From contig DWYO01000206.1 in the NCBI GenBank assembly GCA_019118725.1, positions 1-12,436 of the forward strand: a stretch of 12,436 bases of DNA, written 5' to 3'. The translations under genes were made by a program, and so were the position numbers. The notes beneath the pieces are model-generated. The model was not told the origin of the DNA and ran no database searches. It saw only the letters and a list, made by a program, of their open reading frames with translations. The first letter of the stretch is position 1; each line of letters opens with the position of its first letter. Below are positions 1 through 6,966 of this stretch, piece by piece. This stretch comes from Candidatus Parabacteroides intestinavium. GTDB taxonomy: Bacteria > Bacteroidota > Bacteroidia > Bacteroidales > Tannerellaceae.

Positions 1-1016
1 GTTTCGGAAGCCATGCGAATTGCATCGGCTAACGGAATATCAGCCTTTTGTACCATAGTTTGGACCAGTTTATCCATAGTAGCCAGGCTTCCGGCTAATG
101 AAGAATGGTCGGCTAGTTTACATACACCATCTTCGATAATGAAATTCGGGTCAATGTTCGGATGTTCGCAAGCGGCGTATGCAACGGCATCAGTTACCAG
201 GCAGGTATTCTCTACACCTTTCAATTTATAAACCAGACGTAAGATCGTAGAGGGCAAGTGCATGCCGTCAGCAATTACTTCGACAGTCATGTTGTCCATT
301 AAATAAACACTTTCTACTGTCCCTTCATATTTGTATTCCTTCCGTTTATGGAATCCCGGCATTGCATTATAGAAGTGCGCGGCATGGGTAAAGCCAGCTT
401 CATAAGCTTCCCGAATTAATTCAAATTCGGCTTCAGTATGAGTTACAGCAAGCATTATGCCTTTGGATTTAACATACTTGGCAAACTCTAAGGCGCCCGG
501 AAGTTCCGGACTAATGTCCCAACGTTTGATGCAGGGCAAATCTTCTAATAATGAGGTGTATTCTTCCTTGTCCAGTCCTTTGATAGAATTGGCAAAGAGA
601 TTGCCAGCCATTTTGGGATTCAGATAAGGGCCTTCCAGATGTAATCCGTGAACCGGAAGTTTCTTTTCGGCCATAAGATTTTCGCATACTTCGGCTGCCT
701 TACGAATTTCATCCGCTGAAGAGGAAGAAAGGGTCGGAAATATAGAGGTCGCTCCGTGGCGTAGATGAGCCTGAACCGCAGTGCGGAAGGCTTCGTCTGT
801 ACCCTCCTTGAAATCATGTCCGCCACCTCCATGCACATGCATCGCTACAAATCCCGGAACGATATACATTCCTCTTGCATCAATTACTTTAGCTCCGATT
901 ACTGCCAAATCGCTATTGGTGACTTCTAAAATTTTTCCATCACTAATCAATACTGATCCTTCGTCCAACCAGCCTTGTGGAGTCAGTATTTTCCCATTTA
1001 TTATTTGTGTCAGCAT
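1..1016 (-). CDS. nagA: N-acetylglucosamine-6-phosphate deacetylase, copy 1 (C-terminus beyond window)
   Basis: NagA removes the acetyl group from GlcNAc-6-phosphate in the cytoplasm, giving glucosamine-6-phosphate for glycolysis or cell-wall precursors. Reading the minus strand from the ATG at 1016 gives 338 residues with no stop before the left edge, so about 50 C-terminal residues are missing compared with the 388-residue neighbour. Amidohydrolase-fold landmarks are visible: HVHGG (H60, H62), HLEGPYLN with E128, H193 in AVTHTEAEF, H214 in AAHFYNAMPGFHKR, H253 in DGMHLP, and the catalytic D276 in LVTDA. By family knowledge, E128, H193 and H214 are metal ligands. The segment after HLEGPYLN reads KMAGNLF, not the more usual AGAQ/AGAH, and T192 replaces the usual glycine before H193. 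The start is supported by AGGA four bases upstream and by alignment with copy 2. It follows copy 2 by 37 bp, so they are probably co-transcribed. The family call is secure; equal activity of both copies is not. Confidence 0.93.
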   Translation of the reverse strand, partial: MLTQIINGKILTPQGWLDEGSVLISDGKILEVTNSDLAVIGAKVIDARGMYIVPGFVAMHVHGGGGHDFKEGTDEAFRTAVQAHLRHGATSIFPTLSSSSADEIRKAAEVCENLMAEKKLPVHGLHLEGPYLNPKMAGNLFANSIKGLDKEEYTSLLEDLPCIKRWDISPELPGALEFAKYVKSKGIMLAVTHTEAEFELIREAYEAGFTHAAHFYNAMPGFHKRKEYKYEGTVESVYLMDNMTVEVIADGMHLPSTILRLVYKLKGVENTCLVTDAVAYAACEHPNIDPNFIIEDGVCKLADHSSLAGSLATMDKLVQTMVQKADIPLADAIRMASE

Positions 1017-1020
1017 AGTT

Positions 1021-1024
1021 TCCT
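1021..1024 (-). promoter_or_regulatory. Shine-Dalgarno-like RBS of nagA copy 1
   Basis: The minus strand reads AGGA-AACT-ATG just ahead of the start codon at 1016. Such a clear ribosome-binding sequence stands out here because most genes in the window have only A/T-rich leaders. It fits translation of a downstream gene in a bicistronic message. Confidence 0.6.
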
Positions 1025-1053
1025 ATATTAATATAAGGTAAACATTTATTTGT

Positions 1054-2220
1054 TTAGAATAATTTGTTCGTTCCATCGACCAGTTTGCCCATAGCCCAAA
1101 CAGCACGCAGATTCAAGTCTTTGTCTAAGACGATGATATCGGCATCTTTCCCCCGTTGCAAAGAGCCTTTCCGATCGTAGACACCCATGATACGAGCTGG
1201 TGTTTCTGAGGCCATACGGACGGCATCAGCCAACGGAATATCTGCTTTTTGAACCATCGTGCGAATCAGCCGGTCCATGGTTGCGATACTTCCGGCCAGT
1301 GCAGAACGATCGGATAATTTACATACGCCATCTTCGATGATTACACGCGGGTCGAATGCTGTTTGGCTGTCGGTCGCAGTACAAGCCAAAGCATCTGTTA
1401 CCAGACAAGTGCGTTCTACTCCTTTAATTTTGTAGACGAGACGTAAGATGGTGGGGGGGACATGAATGCCATCGGCTACGACTTCAACGGTCATATCATC
1501 AATCAGGTAAACACTCTCGACTGTTCCTTCGTATTTGTATTCGCGCCGTTTGTGGAATCCCGGCATGGCGTTGTAGAAGTGAGTGGCATGTGAGTAACCC
1601 GCTTCGTAAGCGGTGAGAATATCTTCATATTCTGCAGCTGTATGTCCTACTGCGGCCAATACGCCTTTCGAGGTGATGTATTTACCGAATTGCATAGCCC
1701 CCGGCAGTTCCGGTGCGGCGTCCCAACGCTTGATGCAGTGAGTGTCTTCCAGCAATGGAATATATTCCTCTGGATCGGGGTCTTTGATCCATTCCGGAAT
1801 TTGTGCCCCTGCCATTTTTTTGTTGAAATAATGTCCTTCCAGATGTAGACCTAATACGGGAGTATCTGGTTCGGCCATCAATTTTTCTGTCGTTTCGGCA
1901 GCAGCTCGAATCATGGGGATGGTAGACGAAGAAAGAGTAGGGAAAATAGAGGTCGTTCCATGTTGCATGTGCGTATGTATCGCTACACGAAAAGCCTCTT
2001 CCGTCCCTTCCATGAAATCGCGTCCGCCTCCGCCATGAACATGCAGCTCAACCCCTCCGGGGACAATATACATACCTTTGGCATCAATCAGCTTTGCTCC
2101 AACGATAGCCAAATCGCAGTTTGTAACTTCCAGGATCTTGTTGTCCTGAATCAATACAGAGCCGTCTTTCAGCCAGCCCTGTGGGGTAAGTATCTTACCA
2201 TTTATAATTTGTGTCAGCAT
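1054..2220 (-). CDS. nagA: N-acetylglucosamine-6-phosphate deacetylase, copy 2 (promoter-proximal)
   Basis: A complete 388-residue NagA-family amidohydrolase, the usual length for the family (about 380-400). Expected role: deacetylation of GlcNAc-6-phosphate in the cytoplasm. Visible motifs are HVHGG (H60, H62), HLEG with E128, AVGHTAAEYED with H193, ATHFYNAMPGFHKRR with H214, DGIHVPP with H253, and LVTDA with the catalytic D276. The C-terminal KGSLQRGKDADIIVLD is the closing beta-sandwich motif typical of amidohydrolases. An odd feature is HLEGHYFN: H130 stands where NagA proteins usually have proline (HLEGPF). The following KKMAGAQ matches the usual pattern better than copy 1 does. The two copies are about 70% identical by eye, with an identical first 17 residues. 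The gene starts after a divergent promoter region and lies 37 bp upstream of copy 1, so it is probably first in the operon. Confidence 0.95.
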   Translation of the reverse strand: MLTQIINGKILTPQGWLKDGSVLIQDNKILEVTNCDLAIVGAKLIDAKGMYIVPGGVELHVHGGGGRDFMEGTEEAFRVAIHTHMQHGTTSIFPTLSSSTIPMIRAAAETTEKLMAEPDTPVLGLHLEGHYFNKKMAGAQIPEWIKDPDPEEYIPLLEDTHCIKRWDAAPELPGAMQFGKYITSKGVLAAVGHTAAEYEDILTAYEAGYSHATHFYNAMPGFHKRREYKYEGTVESVYLIDDMTVEVVADGIHVPPTILRLVYKIKGVERTCLVTDALACTATDSQTAFDPRVIIEDGVCKLSDRSALAGSIATMDRLIRTMVQKADIPLADAVRMASETPARIMGVYDRKGSLQRGKDADIIVLDKDLNLRAVWAMGKLVDGTNKLF

Positions 2221-2248
2221 TGTTATGTTATTAGTTTATTAGGCTTCA

Positions 2249-2256
2249 CAAAAATA
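2249..2256 (-). promoter_or_regulatory. Possible Bacteroides -7 element for the nagA operon
   Basis: On the minus strand this reads TATTTTTG, matching the Bacteroides -7 consensus TAnnTTTG, about 29 bases upstream of the nagA copy 2 start. I see no good TTTG -33 element at the usual 19-21 bp spacing. The promoter may therefore be weak, activator-dependent, or wrongly called. Confidence 0.35.
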
Positions 2257-2340
2257 GATAAAATTTAAATGGGGTGTACGTGTCATAAAGGCTGTTTTTC
2301 CTGAAATTCCTATTAAAAATGTATAAATATGTGTTCCTCT

Positions 2341-2371
2341 TTTCCAAATATCTAATTTAATCGTACTTTTG
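2341..2371 (+). promoter_or_regulatory. Bacteroides-type promoter for the coiled-coil/nucleotidyltransferase unit
   Basis: TACTTTTG at 2364-2371 is a full match to the Bacteroides -7 consensus TAnnTTTG. A TTTC (consensus TTTG) lies at 2341-2344, which leaves a 19-bp spacer as expected for the primary sigma factor of Bacteroidetes. Transcription should begin near 2378, leaving a leader of about 20 bases with an A-rich sequence, no Shine-Dalgarno, and the ATG at 2400. Confidence 0.6.
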
Positions 2372-2399
2372 CCACGTTAATATTATAGTAAAAAGAAAC

Positions 2400-3305
2400 A
2401 TGGACGCAGAAAAGAAAGAAGCGAAAGAGATAAATAAGTATTCCTTGCTGATCGTGGCTGTGATTGTTTTGGCTTTGATAGCGTGTGGAGGTGGTTATTA
2501 CATTTTCCATCAGAACAAGCAAATGGAGCAGTTGACCCAGTCGTTTGACCTGGAGAAAGAGATGATGGCTGATGACTTGAATGAACTTTCACTTCAGTAT
2601 GAGGGGTATAAGTTTAGTGTGAGTAATGATTCGTTAGTAGCTCAACTTTCAACTGAGCAGGCCAAAGTCCAACGTCTGTTGGAGGAGCTTCGGACTGTGA
2701 AATCTACGAATGCGAAAGAAATAGCCCGTTTGAAGAAGGAGATTGCTACTTTGCGTAAGATCATGCGTAATTATGTTGTGCAAATTGACTCCTTGAACCG
2801 GGCGAACGAACAATTGAAAGTAGAAAAACATGAGGCTGAAAAAAAATATCGTCAGGCATCTTCTACCGCGGCGAGTCTGAAGAAAGAAAAGGAACAATTG
2901 ACCGAGCGTGTGACGTTGGCCAGCAAGTTGGATGCTACCGGAATTACGGTTACACCGGTTAATTCGCGCGGAAAACTGGCAAAGCGCATCAAAAAGATGG
3001 AGCAATTTGTAGTTAACTTCCGAATTGCGAAGAATGTGACAGCTCAGGTTGGTGAGAAGGAAATTTATGTTCGCATCATGAAGCCGGACGATGATATCTT
3101 GGTGAAGAGCCGTGGGGATGTGTTTACATTCGAAGGCAAGGAGATCAATTACTCTATGAAGAAAATGATTGAATATGAAGGTGAAGAGGTACCGGTTACC
3201 ATGTATTGGAATATTGAGGAATATCTCTCGCCCGGAACTTATCGGGTGGATATTTTTGCTGATGGAAATCTGATAGGTAAGAAATCGTTCGAGTTGAAAG
3301 ATTAA
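2400..3305 (+). CDS. Membrane-anchored coiled-coil protein of unknown function
   Basis: A 301-residue protein I cannot assign to a characterised family. It has a short charged N-terminus (residues 1-13), one hydrophobic segment at about 15-36, a long Lys/Glu/Leu-rich stretch predicted as coiled coil at about 38-178, and a C-terminal domain at about 190-301. That last domain alternates hydrophobic and charged residues and ends in a pattern (YRVDIFADGNLIGKKSFEL) resembling a small beta-sandwich. The helix suggests an inner-membrane anchor with the coil and beta domain outside the cytoplasm. However, LIAC at 26-29 resembles a lipobox, so a lipoprotein is possible. Coiled-coil proteins like this are often mislabelled as SMC or chromosome segregation proteins; no ATPase motif is present, so that label would be wrong. 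It lies 22 bp before the nucleotidyltransferase gene and probably shares its transcript. Confidence 0.85.
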   Translation: MDAEKKEAKEINKYSLLIVAVIVLALIACGGGYYIFHQNKQMEQLTQSFDLEKEMMADDLNELSLQYEGYKFSVSNDSLVAQLSTEQAKVQRLLEELRTVKSTNAKEIARLKKEIATLRKIMRNYVVQIDSLNRANEQLKVEKHEAEKKYRQASSTAASLKKEKEQLTERVTLASKLDATGITVTPVNSRGKLAKRIKKMEQFVVNFRIAKNVTAQVGEKEIYVRIMKPDDDILVKSRGDVFTFEGKEINYSMKKMIEYEGEEVPVTMYWNIEEYLSPGTYRVDIFADGNLIGKKSFELKD

Positions 3306-3327
3306 TGTCTAATTAAATTAAATACAC

Positions 3328-4230
3328 ATGAAACCTACATTATTTGTATTAGCGGCCGGAATGGGTAGTCGGTACGGCGGTTTGAAACAGTTGGACGGAC
3401 TGGGTCCTAACGGAGAGACTATCATGGATTATTCGATTTTCGATGCGATTCGTGGCGGCTTCGGCAAGCTGGTATTTGTTATTCGCAAATCATTTGAAAA
3501 GGATTTTCGTGAGAAAATCGTTTCTAAATATGAGAATCATATTCCGGTAGAAGTTGTGTTTCAGGATTTGAATGATCTGCCGGCTGGATTCACCTGTCCG
3601 GAAGGACGTCAGAAACCTTGGGGTACTAACCATGCTGTATTAATGGGTAAAGATGTCATTAAAGAGCCGTTTGCTGTGATTAATGCTGATGATTTCTATG
3701 GTCGGGACAGTTTTGCTGTAATCGGTAAGTGGCTGTCCGGTATGGAAGGCAAGAAGAATGAATATTGCATGGTGGGCTATCGTGTAGGAAATACATTGAG
3801 CGAGAGCGGTGCTGTGGCACGTGGGGTCTGCGAGACCAATGCAGAAGGTTATCTGACGGGTGTGGTAGAGCGTACGGCTATCGAACGCATTGACGGAGAT
3901 ATCCAGTTTATCGATGAAAATGGCAAGAAGGTAGTCTTGGAAGAGAATACTCCGGTATCCATGAATATGTGGGGCTTTACACCGGATTATTTTCAATATT
4001 CGGAGGATTATTTCGTGGAATTTTTGAAACAAAATATCGGAAACTTGAAGTGTGAATATTTCATTCCGCTTTTGGTGAACGATTTGATTACGAAAGGTGT
4101 TGCTACGGTGAAAGTTTTGGATACGACATCCAAGTGGTTTGGTGTTACTTACGCTGCCGACCGCCAGAGTGTAGTCGATAAGATTCAGGCATTGGTTGAT
4201 GCCGGAGAATATCCGAATAAATTGTTTTGA
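3328..4230 (+). CDS. Sugar-phosphate nucleotidyltransferase-like protein (NTP_transferase fold)
   Basis: A 300-residue protein of the GT-A-like nucleotidyltransferase superfamily. These enzymes join an NTP and a sugar-1-phosphate to give an NDP-sugar plus pyrophosphate. The N-terminal signature LAAGMGSRYGGLKQ (residues 8-21) is the nucleotide-binding loop with the conserved Gly, Arg and Lys. PWGT at 97-100 is typical of the base-binding and sugar-binding region. INADDFYG at 118-125 carries the Asp pair, of which D121 is probably the metal ligand. Later conserved patches are SMNMWGF (211-217) and TTSKWFGVTY (266-275), with the lysine expected near the phosphate. No left-handed beta-helix or acyltransferase extension is present, so it is a lone transferase domain. 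The nucleotide and sugar cannot be read off the sequence. The start is the ATG 22 bp after the coiled-coil gene, with an A/T-rich leader. An intrinsic terminator follows the stop codon. Confidence 0.88.
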   Translation: MKPTLFVLAAGMGSRYGGLKQLDGLGPNGETIMDYSIFDAIRGGFGKLVFVIRKSFEKDFREKIVSKYENHIPVEVVFQDLNDLPAGFTCPEGRQKPWGTNHAVLMGKDVIKEPFAVINADDFYGRDSFAVIGKWLSGMEGKKNEYCMVGYRVGNTLSESGAVARGVCETNAEGYLTGVVERTAIERIDGDIQFIDENGKKVVLEENTPVSMNMWGFTPDYFQYSEDYFVEFLKQNIGNLKCEYFIPLLVNDLITKGVATVKVLDTTSKWFGVTYAADRQSVVDKIQALVDAGEYPNKLF

Positions 4231-4247
4231 AGATCGATAATCTGAAA

Positions 4248-4288
4248 CCATAGGTCAAACCGTTTTGGGGAGATCTATGGCTTTTTTT
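4248..4288 (+). terminator. Intrinsic terminator of the coiled-coil/nucleotidyltransferase unit
   Basis: CCATAGGTC (4248-4256) pairs with GATCTATGG (4272-4280), forming a nine-pair stem with one G-U pair. The 15-base loop contains further possible CC-GG pairs. A run of seven T follows at 4282-4288. It lies 17 bases after the nucleotidyltransferase stop codon and separates that unit from the ABC transporter locus. Confidence 0.8.
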
Positions 4289-4328
4289 GTGTTTTTCTTG
4301 GATAAAATCCGAAAAATACCGGAGGAAA

Positions 4329-4368
4329 GTGTCAAAAAATTGGACAGTGGTGTCAAATTTTTTGACAC
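4329..4368 (+). promoter_or_regulatory. Tandem palindromic activator sites upstream of permease 1 (copy A)
   Basis: Two 19-bp sites lie head to tail. Site 1, GTGTCAAAAAATTGGACAG (4329-4347), is an imperfect palindrome. Site 2, GTGTCAAATTTTTTGACAC (4350-4368), is a perfect 8-3-8 palindrome. Their centres (4338 and 4359) are 21 bp apart, two helical turns, so two dimers would sit on the same DNA face. Measured from the start point predicted by the downstream -24/-12 promoter, the centres are near -111 and -90, where NtrC-type enhancer-binding proteins usually bind. The same arrangement recurs at 6873-6912. The whole segment can also fold into one large hairpin, but its repetition at a fixed distance from a promoter favours a protein-binding site. 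Confidence 0.7.
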
Positions 4369-4422
4369 TTTTCTTTTTATATAAAATAATTATTCGTTTG
4401 ATTATTAGTTGTTTATGTGTAT

Positions 4423-4438
4423 TGGCATAGTATTTGAT
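4423..4438 (+). promoter_or_regulatory. Sigma-54 (-24/-12) promoter of permease 1
   Basis: TGGCATAGTATTTGAT fits the sigma-54 consensus TGGCAYR-N4-TTGCW, with exactly ten bases between the GG (4424-4425) and the -12 dinucleotide (4436-4437). The one departure is GA where GC is expected at -12. Transcription should begin near 4449, giving a leader of about 27 bases. No primary-sigma TAnnTTTG element is in register here. The near-identical element at 6967-6982, with the same activator sites the same distance upstream, strengthens the call. Confidence 0.68.
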
Positions 4439-4464
4439 TGTTTTTGGTAGGGAAATACTAAAAA

Positions 4465-4468
4465 AGGA
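4465..4468 (+). promoter_or_regulatory. RBS deciding the start of permease 1
   Basis: AGGA lies seven bases before the ATG at 4476. It supports that start over the in-frame ATG at 4434, which sits inside the predicted -24/-12 promoter and upstream of the predicted transcription start. Confidence 0.65.
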
Positions 4469-4475
4469 AAATACA

Positions 4476-6869
4476 ATGAATCCGATTATTAGAAATTTTA
4501 TAAGTGTAATCAGGCGTTTCAAGCTGGCGATGGCATTGAATGTGTTAGGACTGGCTTCGGCGTTTGCCGCCTTCGTAATTATTATGATGCAAATCAGCTA
4601 TGAGTGTAATTTTGAGAGTTGCCATCCTAATGCGGATAGGATTTATCGGGCAAATCTGAATGATAATTCTTTTGATGTCCCGATTTTACCTCGACCTTTC
4701 GTGGATGCAGTCATAAACTCTTCGCCTTTTATCGAAGCAGGCACGATTATCAATCCGTATACTGGAAAATATTATTTGCTGATTGAAAATGAAAACAGAA
4801 AATTCGGTTTTACGGAAGATTTTATCGCTTGTTATCCGGATATTACCCGGATGTTTAACTTTGAGATGCTGGAAGGTCTGACGAATTGTTTGGAAGACCC
4901 TAACGCAGTATTGATCCCTGAAAGCATGGCGCGGAAGTTTTTTGGTGATGATTCGGCTGTCGGAAGGCAAATTCATTTGAATGATGAGATTTGGGGGAAG
5001 TCCGGGCAAAAACTTTTGACAATTGGGGGCGTATATAAGGATTTTCCGGAAAATACACAATTAAACAATGTCATCTATACGGCTATGGATGGTTCTATGC
5101 AAGCGGAATCGTGGGGTAGCAGTAATTATATTTGTTATATTATGCTTAAGCCCGGTGTATCTCCGCAGGATATAGCCGACAATTTCAATCGGAATTTTGA
5201 TTATAGTCTGATTCGTTCGCAAGGAGATGCAGCTAAGACGAAAATAGATTTATTGCCGATTCGGGATATTTATTATCAGAACGAATCGCCGGACGGACTT
5301 GTCGTGAAGAGTGGCAATCCGAATGCCACTATCTTGCTTTTAGGCGTAGGAATATTGATTGTCCTTATCGCTGCAATCAATTATACCAATGTTTATACGG
5401 CATTGGCTCCGATACGTATCCGGAGCATCAATACACAGAAAGTATTGGGCAGCAGTGATAATTGGCTACGCTTTTCATTGATAGGCGAGGCGATATTCGT
5501 TTCTTTTGTCGCTTATCTGTTAGGTTTGGTAATTGTTTGGTATTTGCGGGAGCTACATCTTTTGGAATTTCTGAAAGTAGAGATAGATTTTGTCGCACAG
5601 ACAGGTTTATTGGTCGGGTTAGGCCTGTTTGCTTTGATTGTCGGTTTGATTGCCGGGCTTTATCCCTCATTCTACGTGACCTCTTTTCCTCCGGCTTTGG
5701 TATTGAAAGGTTCGTTCGGCCTTTCTCCTTCCGGTCGGAAATTGCGGACGGTATTAATCAGCATGCAGTTTATTATTTCCGTCGTGTTAATTATCGGGAC
5801 GCTGTTTGTTTATCTGCAAAGCAATCTGATGCGGCATAGAACGTTGGGTTTCGACAAAGACCAGATAGCTATTGTAGAACTGCCGAGCAATATCTTGGAA
5901 AAGTCGGAGAATGTCTATATCAATAAACTGGAAGAAAATCCGGCGATTGAAGATGTGGCCTTTTCTTCCCAAAAATTAGGCGCTCAGGATAGCTATATGA
6001 CTTGGGGAAACGTAACCTGTAACGATAATACCTTTTCCGCGTATATTTTTCCCGTGAGTTGGACCTTTTTCCGTACGATGGGAATAAAAATGGTGGACGG
6101 CCGTGAACCGACAGCATCTGATGCGAAGAGTGATTATCCGGTTTTCTTTGCCTATAAATCCATACAGGAAAGATGCCAGGCGCAGCCGGGCGACCGTTTC
6201 AGCGTGAGTTTTGCTGCACCGGATACGAGCGGTATTTTGAACTTCGCTGGCTTTACGGAGGATGTGCAGTTCTCTTCTGCGCGAAATAAATTAGATAATG
6301 GCATATTTGTCTTGAATTATCAAGAACATCTTCCGGTTTCTTACATTCGAATCAAAGCCGGAGCGGATATTGACCGGGTAATTTCGCATATTCGTGAAAC
6401 CATCCACGAGATAGATGCGTCTTATCCGGTAGATGTTGAATTTTATGATGCAATATTTGATAATCTATACAAGCAGGAAGAGAGTTTAAAGCAGATGATA
6501 ACGCTCTTCAGTTCGTTGGCAATTATCATTTCATTGGTAGGTGTGTTTAGTTTGGTGATGTTCGAAGCCATTTACCGACGGAAAGAGATTGCGCTCCGTC
6601 GTGTAATGGGCTCGAGCATTCGTGAAATCCTCCAGATGCTGAGCAAGACTTATGTGTATATAATCCTGATATGCTTTGTCATCGCTTCGCCGGTGGCTTA
6701 CTGGGCGGTCGGCAAATGGCTGGAGAATTTTGCCTATAAGACGCCTATCTACGGTTGGGTATTTCTTGTCGCTTTCCTGATAGTTTTAGGCGTAACATTA
6801 GCAACGGTGGTTTATCAAAGCTGGCACGCGGCAACAAGTAATCCGGTAGAGAGCTTGAAAGACGAATAG
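4476..6869 (+). CDS. ABC transporter permease 1 (MacB/FtsX type, two FtsX domains)
   Basis: A 797-residue inner-membrane permease. Hydrophobic segments at about 17-38, 284-304, 334-357, 375-397, 427-447, 674-697, 726-744 and 760-782 suggest eight membrane helices. Two large extracytoplasmic domains lie at about 40-280 and 450-670. This is a duplicated MacB_PCD plus FtsX layout, common in large Bacteroidetes permeases and unlike the four-helix MacB. Conserved patches shared with the two later permeases are RNFI...RFKLAM at the N-terminus, SINTQKVLGSS (317-327), ALVLKGSFGLSPSGRKLR (407-424), the RRKEIALRRVMGSS coupling region (701-714), and the C-terminal QSWHAATSNPVESLKDE. The family uses ATP hydrolysis for mechanical work on envelope substrates such as lipoproteins, peptides or drugs; the substrate here is unknown. 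I start at 4476 because it matches both paralogues' N-termini, has an AGGA upstream, and lies downstream of the predicted transcription start. Confidence 0.92.
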   Translation: MNPIIRNFISVIRRFKLAMALNVLGLASAFAAFVIIMMQISYECNFESCHPNADRIYRANLNDNSFDVPILPRPFVDAVINSSPFIEAGTIINPYTGKYYLLIENENRKFGFTEDFIACYPDITRMFNFEMLEGLTNCLEDPNAVLIPESMARKFFGDDSAVGRQIHLNDEIWGKSGQKLLTIGGVYKDFPENTQLNNVIYTAMDGSMQAESWGSSNYICYIMLKPGVSPQDIADNFNRNFDYSLIRSQGDAAKTKIDLLPIRDIYYQNESPDGLVVKSGNPNATILLLGVGILIVLIAAINYTNVYTALAPIRIRSINTQKVLGSSDNWLRFSLIGEAIFVSFVAYLLGLVIVWYLRELHLLEFLKVEIDFVAQTGLLVGLGLFALIVGLIAGLYPSFYVTSFPPALVLKGSFGLSPSGRKLRTVLISMQFIISVVLIIGTLFVYLQSNLMRHRTLGFDKDQIAIVELPSNILEKSENVYINKLEENPAIEDVAFSSQKLGAQDSYMTWGNVTCNDNTFSAYIFPVSWTFFRTMGIKMVDGREPTASDAKSDYPVFFAYKSIQERCQAQPGDRFSVSFAAPDTSGILNFAGFTEDVQFSSARNKLDNGIFVLNYQEHLPVSYIRIKAGADIDRVISHIRETIHEIDASYPVDVEFYDAIFDNLYKQEESLKQMITLFSSLAIIISLVGVFSLVMFEAIYRRKEIALRRVMGSSIREILQMLSKTYVYIILICFVIASPVAYWAVGKWLENFAYKTPIYGWVFLVAFLIVLGVTLATVVYQSWHAATSNPVESLKDE

Positions 6870-6872
6870 CAT

Positions 6873-6912
6873 GTGTCAAAAAATTGGACAGCAGTGTCAA
6901 ATTTTTTGACAC
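6873..6912 (+). promoter_or_regulatory. Tandem palindromic activator sites upstream of the ABC ATPase (copy B)
   Basis: This is the second copy of the activator element. Site 1 (6873-6891) and site 2 (6894-6912) are identical in sequence to the sites of copy A; only the two-base spacer differs (CA here, TG there). The centres (6882 and 6903) are again 21 bp apart and lie near -111 and -90 relative to the predicted start at about 6993. The element begins four bases after the permease 1 stop codon. No T-run follows it, which argues against it being a terminator. Confidence 0.7.
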
Positions 6913-6966
6913 TTGCCCAGTTCTTTGAAAATGGAATATATCTTATAATCAGCTGGTTATATGTTT

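Noticed and set aside
2400..3305. Chromosome segregation (SMC-like) ATPase
   Set aside because: Only the coiled-coil composition resembles SMC. There is no Walker A, Walker B or hinge, and the protein has a membrane anchor.
3640..4251. A 203-codon open frame on the minus strand
   Set aside because: It lies antisense to the nucleotidyltransferase gene, whose motifs are unmistakable. The minus-strand translation shows no recognisable domain.
4322..4374. The large inverted repeat, followed by T-rich sequence, as a second terminator
   Set aside because: Copy A can fold into a long stem followed by TTTTCTTTTTAT, but copy B (6873-6914) has the same stem with no T-run. Both copies sit at the same distance from a -24/-12 promoter. 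An efficient terminator is already present at 4248-4288. A protein-binding site explains both copies better.
4145..4522. A 125-codon minus-strand frame across the intergenic region
   Set aside because: It spans the terminator, the activator sites, the promoter and the ends of two well-supported genes. Its hydrophobic N-terminal stretch comes from reading A/T-rich regulatory DNA.
4329..6914. Permease 1 as cargo of an insertion sequence, with the 42-bp blocks as terminal repeats
   Set aside because: The blocks are internally palindromic and tied to promoters. There is no transposase, no target-site duplication, and the enclosed gene belongs to the same family as its neighbours.
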